DNA from: Sphingomonas hominis
GTDB taxonomy: Bacteria; Pseudomonadota; Alphaproteobacteria; Sphingomonadales; Sphingomonadaceae
Assembly: GCF_013328205.1 (NCBI RefSeq)
Contig: NZ_JABULH010000001.1
Location: 945,610-1,009,609 of the forward strand
Length of the DNA: 64,000 nucleotides
Direction of reading: 5' to 3'
Position 1 is the first letter of the stretch; every line of letters begins with the position of its first letter. A program made the position numbers and the translations under genes. The notes beneath the pieces are model-generated. The model worked only from the letters and a program-made list of their open reading frames with translations. It had not been told where the DNA came from and made no database searches. Shown piece by piece: positions 1 to 8,494 of this stretch.

Positions 1-423
1 CTCGCGCGTCAGCTGAAGCACTTCCTTCTTGGTCAGACCCGCGGTGTTGCCCGACAGCTGCTCCTCGAGCGCCTTCAAACGCTTGATCGAGTTGCTGATC
101 GTCTTCCAGTTGGTGAGCATGCCGCCCAGCCAGCGGTGGTTGACGAAGTGCTGGCCGGCGCGACGCGCCGCCTCGGCGACGGGCTCCTGCGCCTGGCGCT
201 TGGTGCCGACGAACAGCACCTTGCCGCCCGCCGCCACGGTCGACGACACGAACTCGAGCGCGCGCGCGAACAGCGGCACGGTCTGCGACAGATCGATGAT
301 GTGGACGCCGTTGCGATCGCCGAAGATGTACGGCTTCATCTTAGGATTCCAGCGGTGGGTCTGGTGACCGAAGTGCGCGCCGGTTTCGATAAGCTGCTGC
401 ATGCTGACGACAGGTGCCGCCAT
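1..423 (-). CDS. rpsB: 30S ribosomal protein S2, 3' end cut by window edge
   Basis: Small-subunit ribosomal protein S2, needed for a translation-competent 30S particle. Reading from the ATG at 421-423, the N-terminus [20 protein letters not shown] and the following [18 protein letters not shown] and [14 protein letters not shown] stretches are classic S2 signatures. About 141 of the usual 240-270 residues are inside the window and the frame stays open to base 1, so the C-terminal part is missing here. A GGAAGGA ribosome-binding site lies 7-13 bases upstream. It is read leftward, away from the small gene at 739. A promoter candidate lies about 105 bases upstream, leaving a leader long enough for the autoregulation known for S2 operons, though no leader structure was resolved. 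The identification is secure. Confidence 0.97.
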   Translation of the reverse strand, partial: MAAPVVSMQQLIETGAHFGHQTHRWNPKMKPYIFGDRNGVHIIDLSQTVPLFARALEFVSSTVAAGGKVLFVGTKRQAQEPVAEAARRAGQHFVNHRWLGGMLTNWKTISNSIKRLKALEEQLSGNTAGLTKKEVLQLTRE

Positions 424-528
424 AATCATATTCCTTCCGGTTAAGCCGCTGGGAAGCGTGTGACGCGTACAGGCTATAAGCCCGGCGCACCGGTTGTTGA
501 TGCTTCCCATGTGGGATTGAGGACGTCG

Positions 529-557
529 TGCATAGCGGCAGCCTCAGCAACCTTCAA
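529..557 (-). promoter_or_regulatory. Candidate sigma-70 promoter for rpsB
   Basis: On the minus strand a TTGAAG (-35, at 552-557) is followed after 17 bases by TATGCA (-10, at 529-534). This is a good match in sequence and spacing to a housekeeping promoter. It would give an rpsB leader of about 95-100 nt. The site lies 24 bp from the LexA-type box, so LexA binding might touch this promoter as well. Inferred from sequence only. Confidence 0.45.
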
Positions 558-571
558 CGCCTCATTTGTCC

Positions 572-607
572 TTGACGTGAGAACGTAGTGGGAACATACG
601 TCGGAAC
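572..607 (+). promoter_or_regulatory. LexA (SOS) box overlapping a candidate promoter
   Basis: Bases 581-595 read GAAC, seven bases, GAAC, exactly the direct-repeat LexA operator described in Alphaproteobacteria such as Caulobacter and Rhizobiales. A third GAAC at 604-607 has the wrong spacing (N8) and may be chance. A TTGACG hexamer at 572-577 sits just before the box, so a bound repressor would cover the -35 to -10 region of a rightward promoter; the -10 (about 595-600) is poor. The rest of the 424-738 gap holds the rpsB promoter and no gene I can support. The likely target is the small membrane protein starting at 739. A near-identical box (tGAGAAC, five variable bases, GGGAAC) lies upstream of radA in this window. 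Confidence 0.6.
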
Positions 608-738
608 AGACCAAGAACCTGATGTGCTAACACGCAAGTACCTGCAGAATCGTCCGATTCGGGCGTGTCGGCGGGAACCGATCGTATGGAACGAAGGTTG
701 GCGGACGTTGGGTTCGCGTAAGGGTGAGGGAGGCGAAC

Positions 739-972
739 ATGCTGCTCGTACTTGATATTCTGATATTTGGTGGTGCCGCGGTCGGTGCGGTGTACACTCT
801 CGGAGCGACGCTCGCGCCGAACGCCGGCAGGATATTGGACGCGCTGGCGGGACGTCCGCAGCCGCAGTTCCAGCCGCTGGCAACGCTCGTACGCGCCGAG
901 AACCGTATTGCCGTGCGCCGCTGGTCATCAGCCTCTACGCGCCCTCAATATCGTTTCCGCGAAGCCGCTTGA
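739..972 (+). CDS. Small single-span membrane protein, possibly SOS-controlled
   Basis: A 77-residue protein of unknown function. I chose the ATG at 739 because GGGAGG lies 5-10 bases upstream; an in-frame upstream ATG at 724 lacks such a site. Residues 1-27 or so ([20 protein letters not shown] and onward) form one hydrophobic segment. The rest is a basic cytoplasm-like tail with an RIAVRRW motif. It ends inside the 3' end of the convergent pssA gene (38-nt overlap). The only control signal seen upstream is the LexA-type box at 581-595, about 145 bases before the start. Small membrane proteins under LexA include the division inhibitors SidA and DidA of Caulobacter; whether this is analogous is speculation. 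It resembles small conserved hypothetical proteins of Sphingomonas, from memory. Confidence 0.6.
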   Translation: MLLVLDILIFGGAAVGAVYTLGATLAPNAGRILDALAGRPQPQFQPLATLVRAENRIAVRRWSSASTRPQYRFREAA

Positions 973-1711
973 CCCGTGCGTAGCTCGCGATGCTGAACGG
1001 TAGCGCGAGCAGGTAGGCCAGGCTGAGTAGTGAAACCGTCTCCCATGGTGCGGAGACGGCAGCCGCGCCGACCACGACCACGACGGCGATGGCCTCGAAG
1101 CGAACGTTCCGACGTAGCCGCAACGACGACCAGGAAAAGGTCGCGACGCTCGACACCATCAGAATAGCGATGAACACCGTCCAAGGCGCGACGAGGTAGG
1201 GCGAACGGAATATCGCCTTGTCGGTCGCAAACCATAGGAACATCGGTAGCAGCGACAGTCCGGCGCCTGCCGGCGCCGGTGCGCCGGTCAGAAATCCCGC
1301 AGACTTGTGTGGCTGATCGTCGGCATCGATCGCCGCGTTGAAGCGCGCGAGACGCAGGGCGCAGAATACGGCGAGCATCAATGATGCCGTCCAGCCGAAA
1401 CGCGGCAGCGACGACAACGACCAGAGATACAGGATCAACGCCGGCGACACACCGAACGAGATCGCGTCGCTGAGCGAGTCGAGTTCGGCCCCGAACCGGC
1501 TCTCGCCGCGCAACATGCGGGCAACGCGACCGTCGAGCCCGTCAAGCACACCTGCCAGCAACACCATCGCTACGGCGAGCATCCAATGCTGCTGAAGCGC
1601 GAAACGGATGCCCGACAGTCCCGAACATAAGGCCAGCGCGGTGACCGCGTTGGGTGCAACCGCACGAAGCGGCAGGCCACGAGGGCGGCGAAGCGGACGA
1701 GCGGCGCGCAT
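935..1711 (-). CDS. pssA: CDP-diacylglycerol--serine O-phosphatidyltransferase
   Basis: Membrane enzyme that joins CDP-diacylglycerol and L-serine to phosphatidylserine, the substrate of the Psd encoded immediately upstream. It is 258 residues from the ATG at 1709-1711. The CDP-alcohol phosphotransferase motif D60-G-x2-A-R65-x8-G74-x3-D78-x3-D82 is complete. Several hydrophobic segments follow ([34 protein letters not shown]). The start lies two bases after the psd stop codon, so the pair is a tight operon in the order psd-pssA. A longer frame upstream of this ATG only re-reads the end of psd. Archaetidylserine-type synthases share the motif, but the psd neighbour makes the bacterial role clear. 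Confidence 0.93.
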   Translation of the reverse strand: MRAARPLRRPRGLPLRAVAPNAVTALALCSGLSGIRFALQQHWMLAVAMVLLAGVLDGLDGRVARMLRGESRFGAELDSLSDAISFGVSPALILYLWSLSSLPRFGWTASLMLAVFCALRLARFNAAIDADDQPHKSAGFLTGAPAPAGAGLSLLPMFLWFATDKAIFRSPYLVAPWTVFIAILMVSSVATFSWSSLRLRRNVRFEAIAVVVVVGAAAVSAPWETVSLLSLAYLLALPFSIASYARVKRLRGNDIEGA

Positions 1712-1713
1712 GG

Positions 1714-2436
1714 TTACTGTGCAATCCCTGTAACGGGCGTGCCGGCGAACCGGCCAAGCACCGTCTCGCCCGCGATCGCGCGCTGTCCTAGTGCCACCTG
1801 CGGCACGCAACCTTCGGGTAGGAACACGTCAACGCGGCTGCCGAAACGGATCAGGCCGACCCGCTGACCGACCGCGACGATATCGCCGACTTTGACGAAA
1901 CCAACGATCCGCCGCGCCACCAGCCCCGCAATCTGCGTGAATCCGATGCGCCGCCCGTCGTGCCCCTCCACTACGAAATGCTGCCGCTCATTCTCCTCCG
2001 ACGCCTTGTCGAGATCGGCATTCAGGAACTTGCCGGAAATGTAGACCACCTGCCGTACCACACCCGCGATCGGCGTGCGGTTGATATGCACGTCGAACAC
2101 CGACATGAATACCGACACCCGCACCATCGGCTCGGCACCGAGATCGGGCACCAATTCACGCGGAACCGCCACCCGCTCGATCATCGTGATCAGCCCATCG
2201 GCGGGTGACACCACCAAATCGTCGCCGATCGGCGTGGTCCGGATCGGATCGCGAAAGAACGCCGCCACCCACAAGGTTACACCCAACAGCGGCCAGAACA
2301 GCACCTTGGAGATAATGGTGGCGAGCAGCGTGATGCCGAACGCGATGGCGGTGAACTTCTGCCCCTCAGGATGAACGGCGGGAAAGCGCCACTTGACCGT
2401 GGTCGTGCCCACCGAGGGCTTCTGCAACGATGACAT
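1714..2436 (-). CDS. psd: Phosphatidylserine decarboxylase proenzyme
   Basis: Pyruvoyl-dependent enzyme that decarboxylates phosphatidylserine to phosphatidylethanolamine at the inner membrane. It is 240 residues from the ATG at 2434-2436 ([10 protein letters not shown]). It belongs to the short class, with a hydrophobic N-terminal stretch ([20 protein letters not shown]). The [11 protein letters not shown] sequence near the C-terminus carries the Gly-Ser pair at which the chain cleaves itself to make the pyruvoyl group. [15 protein letters not shown] is the conserved central motif. It is followed after two bases by pssA. It is divergent from icd, which starts 156 bases away; that gap is GC-rich and no strong promoter was identified. 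Confidence 0.95.
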   Translation of the reverse strand: MSSLQKPSVGTTTVKWRFPAVHPEGQKFTAIAFGITLLATIISKVLFWPLLGVTLWVAAFFRDPIRTTPIGDDLVVSPADGLITMIERVAVPRELVPDLGAEPMVRVSVFMSVFDVHINRTPIAGVVRQVVYISGKFLNADLDKASEENERQHFVVEGHDGRRIGFTQIAGLVARRIVGFVKVGDIVAVGQRVGLIRFGSRVDVFLPEGCVPQVALGQRAIAGETVLGRFAGTPVTGIAQ

Positions 2437-2591
2437 GCGCGTCGGTCTATCCTCGGTGAACCGCGCTGACAACGCGGCGCGTCGTGTTCCGCGCTTTTCG
2501 TATCGTCGTGCGTCGGGCAAGCGGCCGCGCTTGATCCCTGCCCCCGGCCTTTCTATGCGCTGGCGCAACCCCTCCCACAGGAAGAGAGAAC

Positions 2592-3812
2592 ATGGCCAAG
2601 ATCAAGGTGAAGACGCCCGTCGTAGAGATCGACGGCGACGAGATGACCCGGATCATCTGGGAGTGGATCCGCGAGCGCCTGATCAAGCCGTATCTCGACA
2701 TCGAGCTCGATTATTACGACCTCGGCATCGAGCACCGCGACGCGACCGACGATCAGGTGACGATCGACAGTGCCGAGGCGACCAAGAAGTACGGCGTCGC
2801 GGTCAAGTGCGCGACGATCACCCCCGACGAGGCGCGCGTCGAAGAGTTCGGCCTCAAGAAGATGTGGCGTTCGCCCAACGGCACGATCCGCAACATCCTG
2901 GGCGGCGTGATCTTCCGCGAGCCGATCGTGATCAAGAACGTGCCCCGCCTGATCCCGGGCTGGACGCACCCGATTGTCGTCGGCCGCCACGCTTTCGGCG
3001 ACCAGTATAAGGCGACCGACTTCGTCGTGCCGGGCGCGGGCAAGCTGACCATGAGGTGGCAGGGCACCGACGGCCAGGTGATCGAGCGCGAGGTGTTCGA
3101 TTTCCCCGAGGGCGGCGTCGCGATGGGGATGTACAACCTCGACCAGTCGATCCGCGACTTCGCGCGCGCCAGCATGAACTACTCGCTCGGCCGCGGCTGG
3201 CCGCTGTACCTGTCGACCAAGAACACGATCCTCAAGGCCTATGACGGCCGCTTCAAGGACCTGTTCGCCGAGATCTTCGAGGCCGAGTTCAAGGACGAGT
3301 TCGCCGCCAAAGGCATCGTCTACGAGCACCGCCTGATCGACGACATGGTCGCATCGGCGCTCAAGTGGAACGGCGAGTTCGTGTGGGCGTGCAAGAACTA
3401 CGACGGCGACGTGCAGTCGGATCAGGTCGCGCAAGGCTTCGGCTCGCTCGGCCTCATGACGTCGGTGCTGATGACGCCCGACGGCAAGACGATCGAGGCC
3501 GAGGCGGCGCACGGCACCGTCACGCGCCACTATCGCCAGCACCAGCAGGGCAAGGCGACCTCGACCAACCCGATCGCCTCGATCTTTGCCTGGACCGGCG
3601 GCCTCAAGTACCGCGGCCAGTTCGACAACACGCCCGACGTGACCCGCTTCGCCGAGACGCTCGAGCGCGTCTGCATCGAGACGGTGGAGAACGGCGACAT
3701 GACCAAGGATCTCGCGATCCTGATCGGCCCCGATCAGAAGTGGATGACCACCGAGCAGTTCTTCGAGGCGGTGCGCGTCAACCTCGAGAACAAGATGGCG
3801 ACCTGGGCCTGA
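2592..3812 (+). CDS. icd: NADP-dependent isocitrate dehydrogenase
   Basis: TCA-cycle enzyme that oxidatively decarboxylates isocitrate to 2-oxoglutarate, giving NADPH. It is 406 residues of the homodimeric type that resembles eukaryotic IDH1/2 rather than E. coli Icd. Visible landmarks are the N-terminus [18 protein letters not shown], the substrate-loop motif [14 protein letters not shown] (around residue 93), and [18 protein letters not shown] near the NADP site. The start is supported by AGGAAGAGAG just upstream. The gene is monocistronic and its 3' end faces the exported protein gene that stops at 3819. Confidence 0.97.
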   Translation: MAKIKVKTPVVEIDGDEMTRIIWEWIRERLIKPYLDIELDYYDLGIEHRDATDDQVTIDSAEATKKYGVAVKCATITPDEARVEEFGLKKMWRSPNGTIRNILGGVIFREPIVIKNVPRLIPGWTHPIVVGRHAFGDQYKATDFVVPGAGKLTMRWQGTDGQVIEREVFDFPEGGVAMGMYNLDQSIRDFARASMNYSLGRGWPLYLSTKNTILKAYDGRFKDLFAEIFEAEFKDEFAAKGIVYEHRLIDDMVASALKWNGEFVWACKNYDGDVQSDQVAQGFGSLGLMTSVLMTPDGKTIEAEAAHGTVTRHYRQHQQGKATSTNPIASIFAWTGGLKYRGQFDNTPDVTRFAETLERVCIETVENGDMTKDLAILIGPDQKWMTTEQFFEAVRVNLENKMATWA

Positions 3813-3818
3813 TCGCCC

Positions 3819-4313
3819 CTAGCGACGGCGGAGTTCGACGATGAACCCGCCGTCGCCTTTCAGCGTCTGGGTCGCACCGGGCGCGAGCGCGAGCGACTGA
3901 CGCAATTCCACCGTGCTGGTTCCGCCGCAGCCGGCCTGGCTCGGCCGGGTCCAGCGCGCATCTACCGTCAACATATCGGGTGCGTCCGTCTGGCGGACAG
4001 ACCGGCGCAAGGTGACGCTGATTTCGCGCTGGGCGGTGCCGAATGGCTGATCAACCAGCGCGCATTCGGGTCCGAGCGCCTCGTTTTCGCTCTGCCGCCA
4101 CGACGCACCGCGTATCCCGTCCACCCAAAGCTTGCCCGACCACAGGACACCCTGCGGGACACGAACGACGACGCTGATCGCGATACGTTCGCGTGCCGCG
4201 GCGTTCCGGTCCGCCATCGCGTCCGGTCGCGAGACGATGGGTGGAGAAGCGTAGATGCGCGGTACCGGCGGCACTTGCGCGATCAGAACTTGGGCGAGCA
4301 ACAGAACGAGCAT
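3819..4313 (-). CDS. Exported protein of unknown function
   Basis: A 164-residue protein that I do not recognise. The start chosen is the ATG at 4311-4313, giving MLVLLLAQVLIAQVPPVPRI, a plausible secretion signal. An upstream in-frame start adds only seven residues. The mature part contains ARERIAISVVVRVPQGVLWSG and a C-terminal GGFIVELRRR, suggesting a small beta-rich periplasmic domain. Three cysteines occur but no known motif. It is convergent with icd (six bases apart) and divergent from the Kef-type gene at 4455. It may be a lineage-specific conserved hypothetical protein. Confidence 0.6.
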   Translation of the reverse strand: MLVLLLAQVLIAQVPPVPRIYASPPIVSRPDAMADRNAAARERIAISVVVRVPQGVLWSGKLWVDGIRGASWRQSENEALGPECALVDQPFGTAQREISVTLRRSVRQTDAPDMLTVDARWTRPSQAGCGGTSTVELRQSLALAPGATQTLKGDGGFIVELRRR

Positions 4314-4454
4314 GGACGAACTCCCTTCGACCATCCGTCACTGCTCGCCGGGCGGTTACGAACTCCACCAGCAACAGCGTTAATCGGCGACTCGGACCCA
4401 CAGAGCAAGTCGCGTCGGTTGGCAAAGCCACCCGTCTGATCCAAGAGTGCTCGC

Positions 4455-6239
4455 ATGGCGATCGGATTGGAAAACGCGGGCTTCTCTGACACCCTTGTCG
4501 TTCTGGGCGCGGCGGGGCTCGTCATTCCGGCGTTCGCACGGTTCCGGATCAGTCCGGTGATCGGCTTCATCCTCGTCGGTGCGCTGGTCGGGCCTGCTGG
4601 GCTCGGGTCGCTGACCGCGGCCTTTCCGTGGCTCTATTACGTCACGATCTCCAACCCCGAGGCGATCGAGCCGTTCGCCGAGTTCGGTATCGTGCTGCTG
4701 CTGTTCTCGATCGGGCTCGAGCTGTCGTTTCGGCGTTTGTGGTCGATGCGGCAGCTCGTGTTCGGCACTGGCGCGGCCGAGTTGCTCGGGTCGGCGGCGC
4801 TGATCGCGGCCGCGCTGCACCTGCTGGGACAGCCGTGGCAGGGCGCGGCCGGGCTCGGGCTGGCCTTGGCGCTTTCATCGACCGCGCTGGTGCTGCCGCT
4901 GGTCGGCACGACCAGCCCGGTCGGGCGCGGCGCGTTCGCGATGCTGTTGTTCGAGGATCTGGCACTCGTCCCAATCATCTTCGCGCTCGGCGCGATGGCA
5001 CCGACGGCGAGCGATGAGGGTTGGATCGGCATCGCCGGTGTCGCGCTGCGCGGAGGGGTGACGGTTGTCGCCATGTACGTCGGCGGACGCCTCGTGCTGC
5101 CGCGGCTGTTCGCGCAGGCGGCGCGCACCAAGAGCCCCGAATTGTTCCTCGCCGCGTCCTTGCTGGTCGTCATCGTCGCCAGCGTCGCGACCACCGCAGC
5201 GGGCCTGTCGCCGATCGTCGGTGCGCTGCTCGCCGGCTTGCTGATCGCCGAAACCGAATATCACAGCGAGGTCGAGGTTATCACCAAGCCGTTCCAGGGG
5301 CTCGCGCTCGGCGTGTTCCTGATCACGGTCGGCATGAGCCTCGACCTGCGTTTGATCGTCGCCAACTGGTCGTCTCTGCTGGCGGCAGTCGTCGGCGTCG
5401 TGCTGGTCAAGGCGATCGTCACCGCGCTCCTCCTGCGTGTCGCCAACGCGCGGCTGGGTGTAGCGGCGGAGACGGGATTGCTGATGGGCAGCCCGTCGGA
5501 GACGACGCTGATCGTGCTCGCGACTGCGGCGCAGGCGCGGCTGATCCTGCCGTCCACCGCCACCTTCTGGCAGACGGTGACCGCGATCGGGCTGACGATC
5601 ACGCCGCTGCTCGCCGCACTCGGCCGGATTATCTCGCGTCGGCTCGAACGGCGTGCGCCGCTGGAGGAGATACCTGCCGCCAACGAAGGCCGCACGGTGA
5701 TCATCGGCTTCGGCCGGGTCGGTGAGCTGGTTGCCGACATGCTGTCGCGCCACCAGCGTCCGTACGTCGCGGTAGAGGCCGATATCGACGCGGTCACCCG
5801 CGCGCGCGCCGCCGGCTACAGCGTCGTCTTCGGCGACGTCGCCCGGCGCGAGTTGGTCGACCGGCTCGCGCTCGGCACCGCGCGCGCGCTGATCCTGACT
5901 ATGGACGATCCGGTGCTGACCGTACGCCTGACGCGGCTGGTGCGCGGGCAATTCCCCAATCTGCCGATTATCGCGCGCGCGCGCGATCCACGCCACGCCG
6001 CCGAGCTGTACCGCGCCGGCGTTACCGATGCGGTACCGGAAACGCTCGAAAGCTCGCTGCAACTCTCCGAAGCGGTGCTGGTCGAACTCGGCGCCGCAAT
6101 GGGACCGATCATCGCCTCGATCCACGAGAAGCGCGAAGAATTGCGCAACGACATCCGCGCCGAGGCGATGATGTCGCGCGAACCACGGATCCGGCGCATC
6201 CGCAGCCGCAGCGAAGTCGACGCCGCAGGCTCGTCGTGA
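4455..6239 (+). CDS. Kef/YbaL-type monovalent cation:proton antiporter with TrkA-N domain
   Basis: Inner-membrane CPA2-family antiporter, expected to exchange K+ or Na+ for protons and to be gated by a nucleotide-binding domain. It is 594 residues. About 12 membrane segments in residues 1-395 include FGIVLLLFSIGLELSFRRLW and SSTALVLPLVGTTSPVGRGA. A TrkA-N Rossmann domain begins at about residue 413 (VIIGFGRVGELVADML) and is followed by a short charged C-terminal tail. The order is that of KefB, KefC and YbaL. No KefF/KefG-type partner is adjacent. A second, only distantly similar paralogue is encoded at 36246-38030. The stop codon overlaps a GTG that could start the downstream glycosyltransferase. 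Confidence 0.85.
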   Translation: MAIGLENAGFSDTLVVLGAAGLVIPAFARFRISPVIGFILVGALVGPAGLGSLTAAFPWLYYVTISNPEAIEPFAEFGIVLLLFSIGLELSFRRLWSMRQLVFGTGAAELLGSAALIAAALHLLGQPWQGAAGLGLALALSSTALVLPLVGTTSPVGRGAFAMLLFEDLALVPIIFALGAMAPTASDEGWIGIAGVALRGGVTVVAMYVGGRLVLPRLFAQAARTKSPELFLAASLLVVIVASVATTAAGLSPIVGALLAGLLIAETEYHSEVEVITKPFQGLALGVFLITVGMSLDLRLIVANWSSLLAAVVGVVLVKAIVTALLLRVANARLGVAAETGLLMGSPSETTLIVLATAAQARLILPSTATFWQTVTAIGLTITPLLAALGRIISRRLERRAPLEEIPAANEGRTVIIGFGRVGELVADMLSRHQRPYVAVEADIDAVTRARAAGYSVVFGDVARRELVDRLALGTARALILTMDDPVLTVRLTRLVRGQFPNLPIIARARDPRHAAELYRAGVTDAVPETLESSLQLSEAVLVELGAAMGPIIASIHEKREELRNDIRAEAMMSREPRIRRIRSRSEVDAAGSS

Positions 6240-6310
6240 GCGACGTGCGCGATGCATTGACCAACGCGTCGTCACGTTTCTGCCGGAAACCACGCATAGG
6301 TGCGCAACGA

Positions 6311-7462
6311 ATGAAGCCCTCCGACCTGCGCGTCGCGTTGTTCAGCGGCAACTACAATTACGTGCGCGACGGCGCCAATCAGGCGCAGAACCTGCTGGTA
6401 GGCTATTTGTTGTCGCAGGGCGTGCAGGTACGGGTCTATTCACCCACCTCCAGCAATCCGGCCTTCGCGCCGCGCGGCGATCTGGTCGATGTGCCGGCGA
6501 TCCCCATTCCTGGTCGCGGCGAGTATAAGATCGGCCGGTCGCTGCCGGAGGAACCGCGCCGCGACCTGGAGGCGTTCGCGCCCAACATCGTCCATGTATC
6601 GGCCCCTGAGTTCCTCGGGCACGCGGCGGTCACCTGGGCGCGCGCCAACGACGTGCCGGTGGTCGCCGCCGTCCACACCCGGTTCGAGACTTATTTCGAA
6701 TATTACCGGCTCGGCTTCATTCAGCCGGTGATCCGCTGGATCCTGAAACGCTTCTACAATCGTGCGGACCGCGTGCTGGTGCCGACTGCGTCAATGGGTC
6801 AGATCATCCGCGACCTCGGCGTTGACACGCCGGTGTCGCTGTGGCCGCGCGGGGTCAATCATCAGCGTTTCGCGGCCGATCGCCGCAGCCTCGACTGGCG
6901 CCGCTCGCTCGGCATCGCCGACGATGAAGTCGCGATCGGCTTCCTCGGCCGGTTGGTGCTGGAGAAAGGTTTGGGCGTCTTCGCCGACGTGATCGCCGCG
7001 TTGCGTGAGCGCGGCGTGCGCCACCGCGTGATCGTCGTCGGCGAAGGACCCGCACGCGACTGGTTCGCCGGCCGCGCGCCCGAGGCGGCATTTGCGGGTT
7101 TCCAGAGCGGCGACGATCTCGGCCGCGCGGTTGCCTCGATGGACATCCTGTTCAATCCCAGTGTGACCGAGACATGGGGTCAGGTCACTTCCGAGGCGAT
7201 GGCGGCGGGTGTTCCGGTCGTCGCCGCGCGCGCGACGGGCGCGATCGACCTGGTCGAGGACGGCGTTACCGGTTTCCTGGTCAAGCCGCAGCAGATCGAA
7301 GGCTATGCCGCGGCCATCGCGCAGTTGATCGAGGACCCCGCACTGCGCGCCCGCGCTGGTGCCGCGAGCCACGCGCGCGCCGCCGGCTTTCGCTGGGACA
7401 CCGCCAATGCGCAGGTGCTGGCAGCCTATCTCGAGGTCATGCAGGCGCGCCGACCGGCTTAG
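6311..7462 (+). CDS. GT4-family glycosyltransferase
   Basis: Retaining GT-B glycosyltransferase, likely transferring a sugar from an NDP- or GDP-sugar to a lipid or polysaccharide acceptor at the cytoplasmic face of the membrane. It is 383 residues from the ATG at 6311 (MKPSDLRVALFSGNYNYVRD). A GTG at 6236, overlapping the previous stop codon, would add 25 poorly structured residues and is the alternative. The acceptor half occupies about residues 1-185. The donor half begins at IGFLGRLVLEKGLGVFADV and contains the EX7E motif in ETWGQVTSE, then GVPVVAARATGAIDLVEDG. It resembles the mannosyltransferase MgtA and SqdX/SQD2-type lipid glycosyltransferases, but the substrate cannot be assigned from sequence. 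Confidence 0.85.
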   Translation: MKPSDLRVALFSGNYNYVRDGANQAQNLLVGYLLSQGVQVRVYSPTSSNPAFAPRGDLVDVPAIPIPGRGEYKIGRSLPEEPRRDLEAFAPNIVHVSAPEFLGHAAVTWARANDVPVVAAVHTRFETYFEYYRLGFIQPVIRWILKRFYNRADRVLVPTASMGQIIRDLGVDTPVSLWPRGVNHQRFAADRRSLDWRRSLGIADDEVAIGFLGRLVLEKGLGVFADVIAALRERGVRHRVIVVGEGPARDWFAGRAPEAAFAGFQSGDDLGRAVASMDILFNPSVTETWGQVTSEAMAAGVPVVAARATGAIDLVEDGVTGFLVKPQQIEGYAAAIAQLIEDPALRARAGAASHARAAGFRWDTANAQVLAAYLEVMQARRPA

Positions 7463-7761
7463 ATCGCGGCGCCGCCTGCCCGCCAGTCGAACGTCAGCGG
7501 CGCCTCGCGAAAGGCGAATCGGTTAAGGTGGCGCGCCACCACGTCACGCATCTGCGCCACATCTTCTCCGTCGGGTACGGTCAGCAATACGTCGAGCGTC
7601 TCGCTATCGGCGCGCATCTCCAGCAACGAACCGTTGGAAAAGGCGATGCGGCCCTCCTGCTCCGAGTAGCTGACCTTCATCTTGTGGCTCCAGTGCTTGG
7701 CGAGTTGCTGGAGATAGCGGCTGGCCGACGCGGTCGACACCCGTGCGATCGATACGCTCAT
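7459..7761 (-). CDS. DUF2218 domain protein
   Basis: A 100-residue cytosolic protein that matches the DUF2218 pattern throughout: an N-terminal VSTASASRYLQQLAKHWSHK helix with the conserved HWSHK, then FSNGSLLEMRADSETLDVLL and a C-terminal LTFDWRAG. Its biochemical role is unknown. In other proteobacteria DUF2218 genes often sit near PadR regulators and ferric-siderophore reductases, which suggests a link to iron handling; no reductase is adjacent here. Its start overlaps the stop codon of the padR-like gene by four bases (ATGA), so it is translationally coupled and presumably under the same palindromic operators. Confidence 0.85.
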   Translation of the reverse strand: MSVSIARVSTASASRYLQQLAKHWSHKMKVSYSEQEGRIAFSNGSLLEMRADSETLDVLLTVPDGEDVAQMRDVVARHLNRFAFREAPLTFDWRAGGAAI

Positions 7762-8375
7762 TTCAGTCGCTCCACGCGTTGTGCCAGTTCGTCGATCATC
7801 GCCGCCACGTCGTGCATCCGCTCGGGAGGCACATCGCCGCGTCCGAACGTTTCGCCGAGCGCGACCTTCAGATTGCCCATCGCGCGACGGATCGGCGCGG
7901 GGTCGACCCGCTCGCGGCGCGCGCCCAGCGCGTGCAGCCGTGCCATGAGCACCTCAACCTGCTCGGCATGCTCGCTCAGGTGGGTACGTCCCGCCTCGGT
8001 CGCGGCGAAGCGCTTCTTCGCGCCCTCCGATCGTTGCTCCTCGATCAGCCCCATTTTATCGAGCAGCGTCAGCGTCGGATAAACCACGCCCGGGCTCGGC
8101 GCATAAGCGCCTGCGGTCAGCGCCTCAATCGCGCGGATCAGGTCGTAGCCGTGACGTGGCGTATCGGCGATCAACTTGAGCAGCACCAGCCGCAGCTCGC
8201 TGCCGTCGAACATCCGCGCGCGTCGCCCACCCATCGGGCGCTCGCCCCGGTCGAACCAATCGCCGCCGAGCGGTCCACGATCTCCCCGCCGCCGTCCGTG
8301 CCCAGCGGAATTTGCCGCCATGACCGCCCAGCGTCTGTGCCACCTGTCGCGGTGACTATACATGTGATGTCTCAT
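7758..8375 (-). CDS. PadR-family regulator resembling NfeR/YqjI
   Basis: A 205-residue transcription factor. The start at 8373-8375 is fixed by a GGAAGG ribosome-binding site four bases upstream. Residues 1-52 are rich in His, Arg and Gly (MRHHMYSHRDRWHRRW). A PadR winged helix follows (ELRLVLLKLIADTPRHGYDL, then AYAPSPGVVYPTLTLLDKMG) and a C-terminal helical dimerisation segment. This layout, including the metal-ligand-rich N-terminus, is that of E. coli NfeR (YqjI), a nickel-sensitive repressor of a ferric reductase gene. Metal sensing is inferred. The two palindromes at 8399-8440 lie right in front of it and probably mediate autoregulation. It is co-transcribed with the DUF2218 gene. Confidence 0.85.
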   Translation of the reverse strand: MRHHMYSHRDRWHRRWAVMAANSAGHGRRRGDRGPLGGDWFDRGERPMGGRRARMFDGSELRLVLLKLIADTPRHGYDLIRAIEALTAGAYAPSPGVVYPTLTLLDKMGLIEEQRSEGAKKRFAATEAGRTHLSEHAEQVEVLMARLHALGARRERVDPAPIRRAMGNLKVALGETFGRGDVPPERMHDVAAMIDELAQRVERLK

Positions 8376-8398
8376 AAGCCTTCCTGCAAAGATAAATA

Positions 8399-8440
8399 TA
8401 AGATATATCTTAGATTGCAGCGTTCAAGATGTATCTTGAA
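8399..8440. promoter_or_regulatory. Two related palindromes, probable PadR operators
   Basis: Palindrome A (8399-8412) is TAAGATATATCTTA, perfectly symmetric. Palindrome B (8423-8440) has 8-bp arms TTCAAGAT and ATCTTGAA around a central GT. Both share AAGAT-NT-ATCTT, and their centres are 26 bp apart. A half-like AAAGATAA lies just left of A. The stretch is conspicuously AT-rich in a GC-rich genome. It sits 24-65 bp upstream of the PadR gene start and 55-96 bp upstream of the chosen rarA start, so it could control both directions. PadR-family proteins typically bind such AT-rich inverted repeats; binding here is inferred. Confidence 0.65.
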
Positions 8441-8494
8441 GCTAAGTTCGGCAAAGCCTCTTCCTTCCCGCCACGATCGCTTATGAACGTCCGC

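Noticed and set aside
674-699. EcfG-type promoter (GGAAC-N17-GGTT) for the small gene at 739
   Set aside because: The downstream half is GGTT and not CGTT and the spacing is one base long; a second GGAAC nearby has a 13-base spacer. Too weak beside the exact LexA box.
8429-8494. Upstream ATG codons (8429, 8483) as start of rarA
   Set aside because: The 8429 ATG lies inside an operator palindrome and adds residues without family similarity; MADLLTGLEP at 8495 fits RarA better. The 8483 ATG cannot be fully excluded.
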